NCBI GenBank assembly: GCA_963662175.1
Contig: OY759216.1
Location: 48,935,087 to 48,999,086 of the forward strand
DNA: 64,000 bases
Direction of reading: 5' to 3'
Source of the DNA: Aradus depressus
Lineage: Eukaryota > Arthropoda > Insecta > Hemiptera > Aradidae
The notes below the pieces were generated by a model. That model saw only the letters and a list, made by a program, of their open reading frames with translations. It ran no database searches and was not told the origin of the DNA. Below, in pieces: positions 35,230 through 47,149 of the stretch. Made by a program: the position numbers and the translations under genes. Each line of letters opens with the position of its first letter. Within the stretch, counting starts at the first letter, position 1.

Positions 35230-36722
35230 ATAAAAAAAATTAGTATTCCAGATTTTTGTAGTAGTTTATGAAGTTTGTCCCGTGAGAGAGAGCTTCTTCT
35301 GCTGGAAGCAATATTCACTGTAGCAGAGAACACTCTCTCAGAGAGGACCGAAGTAGCCATAATGGATGGTATTTCATGGCAGTCTTCATCAGTGCCAAAT
35401 TTCTAGGAACGTATCCCTGTTCCCAACCCTCCAGGGGGTTTTCATTCAACCTGGAGACCGGGCCTTTTAAGTACAGTGTCAATTCTGCGGGCATTTGGGC
35501 AGTATCGAGTTCGTCTATAACCCTGGACCTTTTTTTCGCTTTCCAATTTTCTTGGACTAGTTTGTGATGGTCGTCCCAAAAGTTAAGACCTGAAATAATA
35601 CATGCAATTTTTGTTATATACTACTATTTTTATGAAAAAGAATAAAAAAGATTAAACTTCATACCTGAAGGGGCTTATTTTTTTGGGGTGTTGGTGTTGG
35701 ATGTCTGTTCATCAGATTCTGAAGAAGATTCTTCATTCTGTTTTAGCTCTCTGCTCAATTTTTTTGTTGCGGTCGCTAGGGCAATACTATCTTCAAAATG
35801 AAGGTTTTTAAATCTGGGGTCCAGCAGCGTTGCAATTGAAAAAAGGGATTGCTTTCAATGCCATTGAACCTCTTATTAAAGTGAACCTCCATAATTTCTT
35901 TCACTCTTACCAAAGCTGGTAGTGATTGCTGCCTGGTTTATTTTGTTTTTCATCAGCCTCAAAATTGGTATAACGACACTCGAGGTGACAAACGTTTCGC
36001 CGCTAATTTCTTTTGTGCACACTCAACAGGTTGGAACAAAACAATAAGGTCTTTTAAATTCTATCTCAGATGCCGTCACCATAGCATATCCGTTGTTACG
36101 CACACACTCGGTGCTAAGTATTCAGTAGAAATCGGACATCAGTTATCGTCTTCTCATATTCTGCTGGTATGAGGTTCTTTGATATGGTTTTCTGGTTTGG
36201 AAGCTGGTATATGAGGGATTAAGGTCCTTTATAGACTGTTTAAACCCCTGGTCTTCAACCACTGAACAAGAATGAAAACCCTTATAAAATAATTTCAGAA
36301 GGAGATGACCAAGCTCTTTTTTTTTTTTTGCGGTCGGGTAGTTTTTTGGGGGAAGCGAATGAAAGGAGCGAGGTTTCCGTAGACACTTTTGGACGAAGTT
36401 GTATAGATTGTTGAAGATCATGAACAGTTGTAGAAGTTGAAGCAGTTGAATCTTGGTGAAAAACAAAAAAAAATGTTGCAGAAGTTGTTGGTGAAGTCGT
36501 AGCAGAAGTAGGAGTTGATGACGTGGTCGGCCCTTGTTGAAAAAGAGAAGTAATATTTTTTTGTGGCAAACTTATGTTGGAAAGATGCTTTTTTAAATTT
36601 GTTGTAGTCGTTTTAAAACTACATTCCTGTCCGCATAAATCGCATCTAGCCAGTTTTTTTTGTTGATCAGTTACGATAAAGTATGACCACAAATACGACG
36701 TCTTAATTGGCTTTGGTAACAT
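35230..36722 (-). pseudogene. hAT (ZBED-type) transposase remnant
   Basis: Starts at ATG 36722 with a BED zinc finger (SYLWSYF, CDLCGQECSF, NLKKHL). A Ser/Thr-rich linker follows, then a conserved segment near 36250 (FHSCSVVEDQGFKQSIKDL). Near 35350-35250 lies the C-terminal dimerisation motif (SIMATSVLSERVFSA, then SSLSRDKLHKLL). The middle is frameshifted. CpG-rich sequence at 36840-37000 may be its 5' non-coding end. Confidence 0.75.
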
Positions 36723-37199
36723 GGCAGGACTAGATGGATAGGTACCTAGATTTTAACAATAAAGGTAGGTATAATAATTATAATGATGGCAAACTGACAA
36801 TAAAAATGAATAGAATATACATACTTTGGACTAGAAAAAAATAATCCGCTGCCGACCGGTAAATCACGTGCTCAGGAAATGCGATCGCGATCCGAATATG
36901 CAATACTGCGCGTGCGCAAAGTCTCGCTCTTCCTTCCACCCTGCCCCACTAACACCGCACCCGGATTCTCTGGGAGTGATTCAAATAACGTCTTGTTTTC
37001 TGTAACACTTTATCACGGTAGCAGTTATTTTCTGGTAACAGATTATTTTTAACGGTGAAGCGATATCGACCACATCACTATAAAAAATGTATTAAAAATG
37101 TATTAAAGGATTTTTTTTGTACAAGAAAAAAACAGTCAGACGTACATGAGATAGTTGTAATTATTGCTATTTATTTCAAAAGCTGATGAATACTTGAGA

Positions 37200-37620
37200 G
37201 GTACCTAGTCAATGTCCATATCTTCATCAGGGTTTTGGCAATTGTTGCACGTAAGTGTACAATATGTTTACAATCAAATTTCGCACAATCCTTGCATACT
37301 AGTTGTGTTCTGTGGTTCTTTTTTGATCCGCAAATGTGACAAATGGCTCTCTAGTTTGGGATATCACAGGTGGCTGATTTGCTGGCTGTTCGATATCAGC
37401 TCGATTTCCCCTTATTATGGCTATCAAGTATAGAAGGCCAAAAAGGGCTATATTTTCTCCCCTTTTTGTTTCCTTATAATCTCTCGCGCGTACTTCAATT
37501 GTCGAAGTGGCTTCTAGACTTAATCTTTTATTATTTATAAAAATATTTGTGTATTTCACAATTTCGTCAATCATGTCAAAAGAGATCATTTTAGAATAAC
37601 ATTCAAGTTGTTTTACATAG
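37200..37620 (-). pseudogene. Internally deleted piggyBac-like element
   Basis: The frame 37589-37299 carries a piggyBac N-terminal-type helix region (ENIALFGLLYLIAIIRGNR). Directly after it, near 37350-37250, comes a C-terminal Cys-rich finger (CHICGSKKNHRTQLVCKDC). The catalytic core between them is missing, so it is a deletion derivative. Confidence 0.55.
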
Positions 37621-37649
37621 TCGAGCTTGTCGCTTAGGACCGGGGAGAA

Positions 37650-38340
37650 CTTTTACTATGTTTTTGGATATACATAACTCACACCTTATTTAGTTTTATT
37701 GTTGTATATTGTAAAGTTATGCACTATTAACTTCAATTTTAGTATAGCGCAGACGCTTTTAGATAAGGACACAGGAGTACTGCCTCCAGACGCTTTTAGA
37801 TAAGGACACAGGAGTACTGCCTCCAGACGCTTTTAGATAAGGACACAGGAGTACTGCATCCAGACGCTTTTAGATAAGGACACAGGAGTACTGCCTCCAG
37901 ACGCTTTTAGATAAGGACACAGGAGTACTGCCTCCAGACGCTTTTAGATAAGGATACAGGAGTACTGACTCCAGACGCTTTTAGATAAGGACACAGGTGT
38001 ACTGCCTCCAGACGCTTTTAGATAAGGATACAGGAGTACTGCCTCCAGACGCTTTTAGATAAGGACACAAGAGTACTGCCTCCAGACGCTTTTAGATAAG
38101 GATACAGGAGTACTGCCTCGCAAGCCCATGGTGAACACAAGTGTTTCATCAGCTGCTAAATGTGTATCTGCATCTTTTTCCAATCTTGCAACTCTTTTTT
38201 TTTTTTTCTTGATGTTCACTGTATTCATTTTTGGACAAATTTCCTTCCTTATATGCAACGCATGTATCACACTGGTTCTTTCTAGGATTGTAAATGGATT
38301 GATTAAAGTCATTGTATAAAAGTATAAAATGCATTAATCG
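37650..38340 (-). pseudogene. Cysteine-rich transposase-like gene fragment interrupted by a minisatellite
   Basis: Minus-strand reading: FNQSIYNPRKNQCDTCVAYK (38310-38250), then EKDADTHLAADETLVFTMGL (38185-38120), then the 37-bp repeat array. After the array comes VHNFTIY (about 37710). The pieces resemble the family at 45.2, 47-50, 58-61 and 63-64 kb. The repeat unit itself reads AVLLCPYLKAS in one frame, which is the piece expected between the two flanking parts. The superfamily is not one I can name with confidence. Confidence 0.6.
37751..38119. repeat. 37-bp minisatellite, 10 copies
   Basis: Ten head-to-tail units start at 37751, 37788, 37825 and every 37 bp to 38084. Each contains agacgcttttagataaggac. 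Units differ by single bases (for example gacacagg or gatacagg). There are no spacers, so it is not a CRISPR array. Confidence 0.97.
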
Positions 38341-38399
38341 AAGTAATACTTTTATTTTCCTTTCTATACATTTCTTTATAAAAGTCAGGAGAGGAAAGT

Positions 38400-38660
38400 T
38401 TTCATCCTCTCACTTAAGTAAGATCTCAAAAAGAAACTTAGGTCGGTATCGTATTTTCAAACTCTCTATCACTCCTTGGTCCATAGGATGTACCAAGCTC
38501 GTAACATTTGGAGGCAAAAACATTATTTTTATGCCATCCACGTCACTCAAATGGGGGTGAGTTGGAGCGTTGTCGAGGAGAAGGACTGCTTTCATTGGTA
38601 AATGTTTGCTCTTCACTTTTGGGATGAACTCGGAGTTCAACCATTCTTCATACTTGGGCT
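38400..38660 (-). pseudogene. Jerky/Tigger-type DDE transposase fragment
   Basis: The minus frame reads LLLDNAPTHP and FLPPNVTSLVHPMDQGVIE, the second and third catalytic-region motifs of Tigger/jerky (DDE_1) transposases. The N-terminal parts are missing here. It sits between the cysteine-rich fragment and a Gypsy scrap. Confidence 0.7.
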
Positions 38661-38849
38661 CGAAACATCCTGGAGAAGTCCTAAAAAATTCTACTCACTG
38701 TAACTCCCGAACCGCTGGACCGATTTCGATTACATTTTTGGAGAATGTTCTCTAATTCACCTGGCCGGTCTCTGTAGCAACAGGAATCACGTATTCGATT
38801 TTGTTTGCACTAAAACACTAAACTTCTACAGAGCGGGAAATTCCATGAA

Positions 38850-38975
38850 GAAAAATTTTAGGATTAATCCATTACTTCTCTCAACGGGATTAGCCTGCGG
38901 ATTCCTAATTGCAGTTCTAACTGATTTAATACCGTTTTTATTTAGGGTATCTACCAACTTTTTTATTCCCACTAT
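38850..38975 (-). mobile_element. Gypsy integrase-region fragment
   Basis: About 120 bp nearly identical to 40555-40650 in the Gypsy element (shared landmark aggattaatccattacttct), with a short insertion near 38910. It is a scrap of the same family, possibly a partial duplication. Confidence 0.7.
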
Positions 38976-40005
38976 GGGAATATCACTGTTATTATATCAA
39001 AATAAAATTATCTACCGATTTTACTTAAAATAGTTTGCTTTCTTTATTTACTTTTCCTTATGTAGAAATATAACCCTTGCTTCTACTCTTGACTCTAATA
39101 AATGTCGCCTTACAAAATAAAAAAAAAACAAAGGGTCCAAGAGATGCCATCTGGTTTATCCAAAACCCGACTATAATTCACAATGCCTACTCGCTACGAT
39201 GCAGTTCTGACGAATATTACTCGTAATCATGACGCAAATGTCATCGGCGATGCATTGTCGAAACGATGCCGAGTATGTACTCGCATTGTTCAGTCCTATA
39301 CTCGGCGATTATTTCGCTGATTACTTTTTACATACTGGTGCAGTGCTCTAATATATATCTAGCTGTAGCAGACTGTAGATTTTTATAATTTTCAGTGTGT
39401 GAGTTGTACTTAATAAAAATATAAAAGTACAGATTTTCTATTTTATTTATTTTTTTTTTCATTTCAGAGTATACTGTTATAAAAAGGCGGAAAATGCTCA
39501 AAATGATTATTACATACATACATTAAAAAAGTCACCAATCATTCATAAATAAACAAGGCATTGGTGTTTGTATCAATAAAAACAAATGTATGCTTTATTA
39601 TTATATTTTTAATGTTATAAGAAGTTTAGGTTCTTATCGAAAAGAAAAAAAACGTATGAAATTTTAAAACATTTGTATATTTGTCAGTAATATAAATATC
39701 GGTACAAACTGCTCAGACGAAGATACAAAATAATGTATGACAACAAAAAAAAAAATTAACATTGATATATAAAATATACATAAATAAAAATCACTTGGTC
39801 ATTTCGTAAGAACTCTGGAGGTGTGGTTACAAAGTTAATGAATTAGTAAAAATAATTTAGTAGGTGACTGTAGTTTCAGTACTAGTGCTTTCTAGTGAAC
39901 AATTCAAGTACAAGACAACGGTAACAAAAATAGCAGCATAAAATAACATTTTTATACAGTTTATTGTTCATGTTGAGTGTTTTGTTGTTTGTGCCGTCTC
40001 GAGAC
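38976..40005. other. Unassigned AT-rich stretch
   Basis: No coding signal or named repeat seen. Poly-A and poly-T runs are common. Confidence 0.4.
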
Positions 40006-40194
40006 GATATCACTGAGCGACCCAACATTAGCGATATCACTGAGCGACCCAACATTAGCGATATCACTGAGCGACCAAACATTAGCGATATCACTGAGCG
40101 ACCCAACATTAGCGATATCACTGAGCGACCCAACATTAGCCATATCACTGAGCGACCCAACATTAGCGATATCACTGAGCGACCCAACATTAGT
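40006..40194. repeat. 27-bp minisatellite, 7 copies
   Basis: Seven head-to-tail units start at 40006 and every 27 bp to 40168. Each contains atatcactgagcgacccaac; the sixth begins cata instead of gata and the third has one change. As 27 is a multiple of three and the unit has no stop, four overlapping frames stay open across it on both strands; these are not genes. Confidence 0.97.
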
Positions 40195-40261
40195 CTCATT
40201 CAATAAAAATTTAAATATGAAAATCAACTATTGTATCAAGTTTTCTCTCTTATATTCTTAT

Positions 40262-42615
40262 GAATTCCCTCATACATTTTTTTTACAATTTATCCTTTCA
40301 TTATGTTTCATTCGTTTAATTTTTGAACGTTCTTTAGCCAATAATAATTTAAATTCCTGTGTTTTTAAGTCACTGTCCTGAATTCCAAATTCTCCTTTTA
40401 TCCATTGATACCAAATTCGTTCGGGTCTCTTGTTAAACATTAACTCATATGGTGTGAAACCTGTAGTCTCATGTTCCGACTTCATTTAAGCAAATTTCAA
40501 TTTTTTTTTACTTCTCTATCCCACGCATCGTGTTTCTTATTTAACAAGACACGGAAACATTTTAGGATTAATCCATTACTTCTCTCAAAGGGATTAGCCT
40601 GCGGATTTCTAACTGATTTGATACCGTTTTTATTTAGGGTATCTACCCACTTTTTTGATACAAACTGCGTACCGTTATCCGTTAAAATCCTTTCCGGCTT
40701 ACCATACTTGGAAATATAATCGCTAAAAATTACTTTAATGACATTACTCGCGTTTGCCCTTGGTATTGGGTATATTCGTACAAATTTTGAAAGCATGTCC
40801 AGACACGTCAAAATATATTTATTATCATTTTTAGTAGATGGTAAAGGACCTAAAAAATCTAAGACAAACACTGTCGCGGCCTATCTGTTTGAATATAATG
40901 AAGCCCCTTCGACGCTTGTTGATTAGTGTATTTTGTTTGTTTACACACAAGGCATTTATTTACCAAATTATTTATTAATTTTAATAAACCATGGTAATAA
41001 AAATCTGGACAAATTAAAGCATAAGTTTTTCGAATTCCTACGTGGACATATTTATTGTGGGTAAATTCAATTATTTTTAACACAGTATTATCATGTAAAC
41101 ATACGTTCCAGATAGTGTTATGATATCTAAATAACAATCCATTTACTAATTTATAAGTTTTACTACCCTGTTGTGCTTCATCAATCTGCTTTTTAAGATC
41201 ACTGTCCTCCCTCTGTAGCTGACCTATATTTTGACATAATTCCATAATCTCGGTATTGGTAATTCCTACAACTATCGGTGCCATCTCAATTCGATCCGTT
41301 ATATGATCCGTTATATCCACTTCCTCCGGGATCGCAAATCGGCTCAACGAATCCGCTACAATGGTCTCTTTACCTGGACAATACTGAATAATGAAATCAT
41401 ATTCTTGAATTAACAATAACCAACGGGATAATCGGGATGTTGTCAACCGACATTCCTGAATGTGCACCAACGAATGGATCAGTTCGGATGATAAATTGTT
41501 TTCCTAATACATAGTATCGAAATTTCTGCAGTGCATAAACTATGGCTAACAGGTCTATCTCAGACGTATTATAATTTTGCTCACATTTAAAGAGAACTCT
41601 TGTTGCGAAACTGATAGGAAACATTTCTTTATTCTCATTAATCTGAAATAAATGGCCCCCGATCGCCATACCGCTCCCATCCGTTTGGACTACCTATGTT
41701 AAATTTGGATTTGGAATCTGTAATATAATTTGTTTGCGGCCTCAGCTTTAGGAGTCCACCTCCATTTAACCTTCTTACTCATAATGTCGTTTAAGGGCAA
41801 CGTTGTACTAGCTATTTCCTTTATAAATCGTCTATAAAAACCCTATCAATCCTAGGAATCCTTTCAATTCCTTAACATTTTTCGGACGTCGATAGTTTTT
41901 TATACTCTCGATTTTATCAGGACAGATAGTAATTCCTTCCGCTGAAATTATGTGGCCTAAATATTTTAATTTTTACAGAAAAATTTAGCTTTCATTAAAT
42001 TTGTTGTTATATTATTTTTTTTAAAAATGTCAAATACTATTCTTAAATGCTCTAGGTGCTCCTCCATGGTACTAGAATAAATCAGAATATCGTCAACAAA
42101 TAATTGACAAAAATCGCCTGTCCCATAAAATAACGGATTTAATGCGCTAATCAAACTAGCGCAACTGGTACGTAGTCCGAAAGGTGTAACCAAAAAATAA
42201 TAACATTGCTGTTTATACAAAAATGCAGTATATTTTTGGGACTGTTTATCCAGAGGAATTTGCCAAAATGAATTTGTCAAATCCAATGTTGACATATAAT
42301 TTAAATGTTTACATTTTGTGAAAACTGATTCCAAACTAGGTGGATTTTCATACTACGGAATAATATGTCTGTTGAGCTCTCTAGCATCCAGGCATAACCT
42401 TACCCGTCCGGTTTTCTTTTTCACGACTACTAACGGACTAATAAAATTAGAAAAACCTTTCGCAATGATTCCATGCTTCTGCATTTCCGATAACTTGCGT
42501 TCCACCTCTCGTTCTAAATGAATTGGCACAGGGTATGATCTAGGCTTAAAATTGTTAATCCCCGAAATCATTTCTAATTTATGTACATATGATTTTATCC
42601 TACTTGGTTGATCTG
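40262..42615 (-). mobile_element. Ty3/Gypsy retrotransposon pol region, decayed
   Basis: Minus-strand order: reverse transcriptase (42560-41966) with FVDDILIYS; RNase H (41669-41400, ending with ADSLSR near 41340); integrase zinc-binding (H..H and CLVCKQTK, about 41060-40960); integrase core (40871-40497) with LDFLGPLP, LTDNGTQF and a downstream Glu; and a C-terminal part to 40270. RT, RNase H then integrase order marks Ty3/Gypsy. Frame changes near 42350, 41900, 41680 and 40880 make it inactive. No LTRs or gag were found, and it begins abruptly inside a pogo-like gene. Confidence 0.85.
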
Positions 42616-43457
42616 ATGCCTTTGTGGAGTTTCTAATCAATTCAGGGTACTTCGTACCACGTTTAACGAGCACCCTTTTACTTCCAGGGTCATCAACGAA
42701 ATTGGTTTCGTCATAATTGTACACATTTGAGGGTGGCAAGCCCTCCAACTCTTTCCCCAAGTGTTAAAAAAATTCTTCAACTTGGGCTTTGCTGACTCCT
42801 GCTCGACTAAGGGAAATGTTTTTTGTGTACCTGTGAGAAATTTCAGGGTGCCTCTTCAAAAATAGAGCAACCTAATCATCCCCTGGCATATTTTGGGCAA
42901 ATATTGGTACAGTTCGGCCTAATTTTCCTAAATAGGATCTAACGATTACCTTAATATCCTTCGTAGAGACTGGAAATCCATAGGTGGCGACTGCAACGAT
43001 TAGAGCGCACAATATTTGTTCTTCTTCTTTCGCGAAAACTGTAGGGCGCCCTGGACGAAGAATCTGTAGTTCTGATTGAGGATGCGAGAGCGGAGATTGA
43101 TCTGCTGGGGACGAGGACGGCGATTGTTGGGGTTGCTGTTACTCAGTCATCGTTTTCTTTGTAGCCTTGATGTAATTGACGAGAGTGCCAAACGGGATGT
43201 TATATCTGCAAAAAACAAAGGAACTACAGGTATAACTAGGTACACACAGGTGAAAACATCAACAGATGAGGGAAGGGATCATGATAGCAACTTACTAACG
43301 TAAATAATGTCAACAAAACAAATGAAACTCACTTTTCAACTGCACCACGAATCGTTACTTTCTGTTTCATACATTCCTCCACTGCTTTGCGAAGGGTAGA
43401 GGGGGTGTAATTCCTATAATTACGTGACCCTAACTTTCTAACATACTTTCGAGGCAT
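42616..43457 (-). pseudogene. pogo-like transposase N-terminal half, cut by the Gypsy element
   Basis: The first exon, 43457-43333, starts at ATG and encodes a psq-type helix-turn-helix (YTPSTLRKAVEECMKQKVT, then RGAVEK). A GT-AG intron leads to 43205, which continues YNIPFGTLVNYI. A CENP-B-like segment follows, then NVYNYDETNFVDDPGSKR with the first catalytic Asp (about 42720-42660). Two internal stops are visible (near 43140 and 42870). At about 42616 the frame passes directly into Gypsy RT sequence, and no matching C-terminal half was found. Confidence 0.75.
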
Positions 43458-43839
43458 GATTGAAGGGACCTGTTAAACAGAAAACATAAAAATGTGATGA
43501 TCAAAGTTACCCCGTCAAGCGCACTTTTTTTACATTATGGTTCATAGAGAATCATAGAAACAAGATAGAAGCATGGAACAAAAACGAAAATGTTGCCAAA
43601 TAAATTTGAAAAGTAACGATTACTTACCGAGGTCGATGAAAAATTCGCTAGAGGAACGCCAGAGGAGGTTTGGACATAGATTTCTTGATATCGACTATCA
43701 GCTGTTACACAAAAAGGCGTGCCACGCTCCAGTGTTGCCACAGCATTGCACTCTACGTGTAACTCTCGTAACTATGATACCAGCTGGGGGTTAGTAGGAT
43801 CTGAATTGAGCCCGCCAAAACGATTTGAATTTGAAAAAG

Positions 43840-44134
43840 GTGTGTAATGATGTTGTGACGTTGTGCCCGACGAACAGCAGCCGGAGATGGTTTCTTGGTC
43901 TGTTTATCTTGGTATGTCCTCCTCTTCTTCTTCCTCCTCCTCAGATGTCCCTTCTTCTTCCTGTTCAATTGCTGAGTCCTCTTTATGTTCTCCTATCTCG
44001 TCCTCAGAAGCAATGTCGCTTTTCCCGCCCAAATCCTCAACCAAAGCCGGATCATCAGCAGCATCATCCTCGAGGAGGCTTCTTATTTCCGCAGTATCAT
44101 TGGGGTTGGAGAAATCATACACTTTTCTGGCCAT
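43840..44134 (-). pseudogene. piggyBac-like N-terminal fragment
   Basis: Starts at ATG 44134 with an Asp/Glu-rich region ending in a run of Glu, then after a frame change RRAQRHNIITH (near 43860). An acidic leader followed by this basic motif is typical of piggyBac transposase N termini. No core follows. Confidence 0.45.
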
Positions 44135-44385
44135 TTCAGCAGGAAATCTGGAACAAAAGACAGGAAAACTGAAATTAGTTATCGATATAACGTTATCAGG
44201 CGTACTCGGCCTCAGAGGCCAGAGTCAGAATAGCACTTATTTCTTAAGATATCGACTTCCACATAGAACAGACTTATTTTGAGTAAAATGAACGATTGCA
44301 ATAAAAATATATTGAAAAAACTCACCTTCGCAATCGGGCGCAGTCGGCCTCACGAGCCAGGGGGTCTAGGCGAGTCGGGTGAAGG

Positions 44386-44792
44386 TTGACTGTGGTGGGG
44401 AGTCCTACGCACCGCCCAGTCAGGAAACTATTGGCAGGGGCTTGCTGGACCGCCAGGGGGAGGAGGGGCGTCCAAAAAAGTGTTTTGCTGCCCTATCAGG
44501 CCAGCTGCGCCCGACGGAGGGTTAATGAAGCCATAATTTCCTCTTCCGACAAAGATACGTCCACATTTCTAATTACACCCTGTCTTTTCACCAAAAAAGA
44601 CTGCACATAAACATCCAAATCTTGTAGCTTCAACAATTCCGAATCCACCAATGTGTTGGCACTGAACCCGATTCGACAAGTGATTTTTAGCCGGTTGTAA
44701 CCTGCTTTCGAGATGTTCAATTGTACATTCAAGGATGTATTATTAGATAAAATAAAGTGGACTGTAAAATAAAAGATAATAAATTTTGGCAT
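44386..44792 (-). pseudogene. Non-LTR retrotransposon ORF1-like fragment
   Basis: The minus frame 44792-44496 contains FSANTLVDSELLKLQDLDVY and GVIRNVDVSLSEEEIMASL, resembling the RNA-binding region of Jockey/I-type ORF1 proteins. A Pro-rich stretch follows to about 44390. It lies downstream of the I-like RT on the same strand, so it is not the ORF1 of that copy. Confidence 0.5.
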
Positions 44793-44949
44793 GGAAATTA
44801 CTCACGGGCCTGGGAGAGATTGGGTCAAGGTCGGACTTAGACCAGGTCAGATGGTCGACTGCTTGGAGTGGTTCGCCCGTCTCATGTTGGTAGCGCTGGA
44901 TGCAGCGGGCCTAGTTTTGGCGCTGCGGTATATTCACTCACTACAAGAC

Positions 44950-44972
44950 GGGGGGGGGGGGGGGGGGGGGGG
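44950..44972. repeat. Homopolymer run of 23 G
   Basis: Uninterrupted G23 on the plus strand in otherwise AT-rich DNA. Such runs are rare, and both sequencing and assembly commonly misjudge their length. Confidence 0.95.
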
Positions 44973-45169
44973 AATAGGGAGATGCCAGGCCTCAACATTT
45001 TCACTATTACATGAGTTAACATTTTTAAAAAAATCAAACTCCGACGCGGGCAAATATTTTTCGGCTATCTTCAAGATGTCTCGCAGTTTGGCCTCTTCCG
45101 TTCTTACTACACGTTTTTACTACACGTTTTCACAACGTCAGCTTCAAGTTATGCGGTATGACGGGTATG

Positions 45170-45450
45170 TTTCGGAAGCAGGAAGGCACGGCATAGCACT
45201 GGACTTCCTCTTTATATTAAATTTAACGGGCACAGGCAAGTTTTGTTGAAAATCAAAACAGATCATTTCAGTTCGAGGATCAGTTTTTGATTCCTCTGTT
45301 TTTTTGCTTCATTTCTTTATAAAACACTTCGGCTTTCGCTTGATGCAAATTTCGTTGGATAATCAGTTCATTTTTATCGCTTTCACAAGCCGATTCAATC
45401 TTTTTGAAGAACTCGTCGCACTTTTGGCACGTATCGCCAATGAATTATCA
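45170..45450 (-). pseudogene. Cysteine-rich transposase-like fragment
   Basis: Minus reading: DTCQKCDEFFKKIESACE (about 45430-45375), then AEVFYKEMKQ, a frame change, and EMICFDFQQNLPVP (about 45270-45230). This matches the middle segment of the family present at 37.7-38.3, 49.3-49.9 and 63.6-63.9 kb (Cys-x2-Cys-Asp, helix, then an Asp/Gln motif). Confidence 0.5.
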
Positions 45451-45486
45451 TTTTATATAGAACAAGATTAATTTTACATATCAACA

Positions 45487-47133
45487 TTAATCATCATTAC
45501 AACCGTTTTCCAATGGAGCTTTTCTGGAATATTTATCACCTATTCTGACCCTGAGATACCTGTATCTTAGGAAGTTCTCTATGAACACGGGTAAGTTCCC
45601 GGTGAATTTCCATTCGTGGAGTTGGCGCATGATCCCATACCGCCAGGAAGAGTCATACGCTTTGCTAATGTCGAAGAATATACCAATAGCTTCTTCGTTG
45701 TTGAGAAAGGTGTTTTGAAGTAGGTTTTCCACAGCCACGAGGTGATCTAGAGTAGACCGTTGTTTTCGAAATCCACTTTGATTGGGCGCCAGGAGCTTCT
45801 GTTTCTCTAGCACCCAGACTAGTCTCTTATTTACCATTTGTTCCACAAGTTTGCAGAGGTAGCTAGTAAGAGAAATTGGCCTGTAATACCTGCTTAATGG
45901 ATGCTTGTTTTTTCCTGGCTTCAAGAGCGGAAGTATAATTGCTTTTCCCCAGTCCTCAGGAAAGGCATGCTGCGTCCAAATAAAATTGAAAAATGCAAGC
46001 AGGGACTTCTTTGATTCTTGACTTAAATTTTTCAACATATAGTTATGGATTTTGTCTGCCCCGGAAACTGTCTTCTTTAGATCTTGCAGAGCTGCAGACA
46101 GTTCCCACTCACTGAATTTTACGTTATAGTATTTGTGATTGGATTCTTCACTGAAGTTTAGAGGCGATTGCGTTTCACAATTTGTCTTGTACAGTTGACA
46201 AGCGGGGGGATAATTTTGAGTGGCAGAAGCTTCACTGTAATGAATAGCAAATTCATCAGCTACAGCTTTAGGGTCTGCTATAAAATCATCGCCTTTCTGT
46301 ATGACATGTGCCTCAGACATGTACAACCCAGTGATGCTTCGGATCTTTCTCCACACAGTCCTTGATGGTGTTCCACACGTGATTGAAGTGTGTGCCGTTA
46401 CTGGACTTACCTCCACCCCGGGAAAGCACAATTTTGCTGGATCTACTCAGCGGGACCCAGAGTTCTCCTCACTAGTCCTGTTCGTCCGTGCCGGGAATGA
46501 TTTCCTTGGGATGTAGGTTTAAAAATAAAGTAGAAAAATAAGAAAATAAAAACCAAATAACAAGTCCACTCTTATATTGACTAATAACAAAAATATCTAT
46601 CTCAAAATGAACACACTCAAATTCTTACTCACTTTATCTCCTCTCTTTAAGGTTATCCCTCACATCGATTATCGATTGAAAATCGATAATATATATTTTT
46701 TTTTATTATTATTATTTACGAACTTCAAAGAGAGGGGGGGAGATTTTCATCTCTACACAAACGGTACAAGTGGTGAATTCAATCCAACATCTTCTTTTTT
46801 TCTCTTTGGCAAGTCTGGAGATAGAGCAGCTCTTTTTAAGGTCAGATTTTCAGTAGTAGGAGAACGTCTAAATACCCTCAGTGCCTTTCTTCGTTGTTTC
46901 ACTGCTTGACGACATTCAGCATCGAACCAGGGCACACGTCTCTTTTCATTATACCTTCCTCGAGACGTTGGAATAGACTGGTTCCTAGCTTCGACTAGTG
47001 TTAATATTATGTAGGAATTAGTAGCATTAACATCAGCAGAGAGTCGATCGGGGTCTATAGGTGCTAACAAATATTGATCAAATGATTTATGAAATATGTA
47101 TTCAATCATATAAATCAGTTCACCTATTGTCAT
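45487..47133 (-). mobile_element. I-like non-LTR retrotransposon, truncated
   Basis: Minus order: end of the endonuclease region (47133-46753, with VPWFDAECRQAVKQRRKAL), an inserted AT-rich block (about 46750-46520), then reverse transcriptase (46431-45487) with GADKIHNYMLKNLS, YRPISLTSYLCKLVEQMV and QSGFRKQRSTLDHL. The RT stops before the catalytic YADD-type motif, so the 3' half is missing. The spacing and motifs fit the I/LOA group; the exact clade is uncertain. Confidence 0.75.
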
Positions 47134-47149
47134 GAGAAAGTCTGAAATT

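Noticed and set aside
37751..38119. CRISPR-like array
   Set aside because: Units are contiguous with no variable spacers and lie in eukaryotic DNA; it is a minisatellite.
39964..40381. Repeat-protein genes on both strands
   Set aside because: All frames arise from a stop-free 27-bp tandem repeat.
43863..44282. Ser-rich plus-strand ORF
   Set aside because: It is opposite the Glu/Asp-rich piggyBac-like N terminus; Ser runs mirror GAA/GAG codons.
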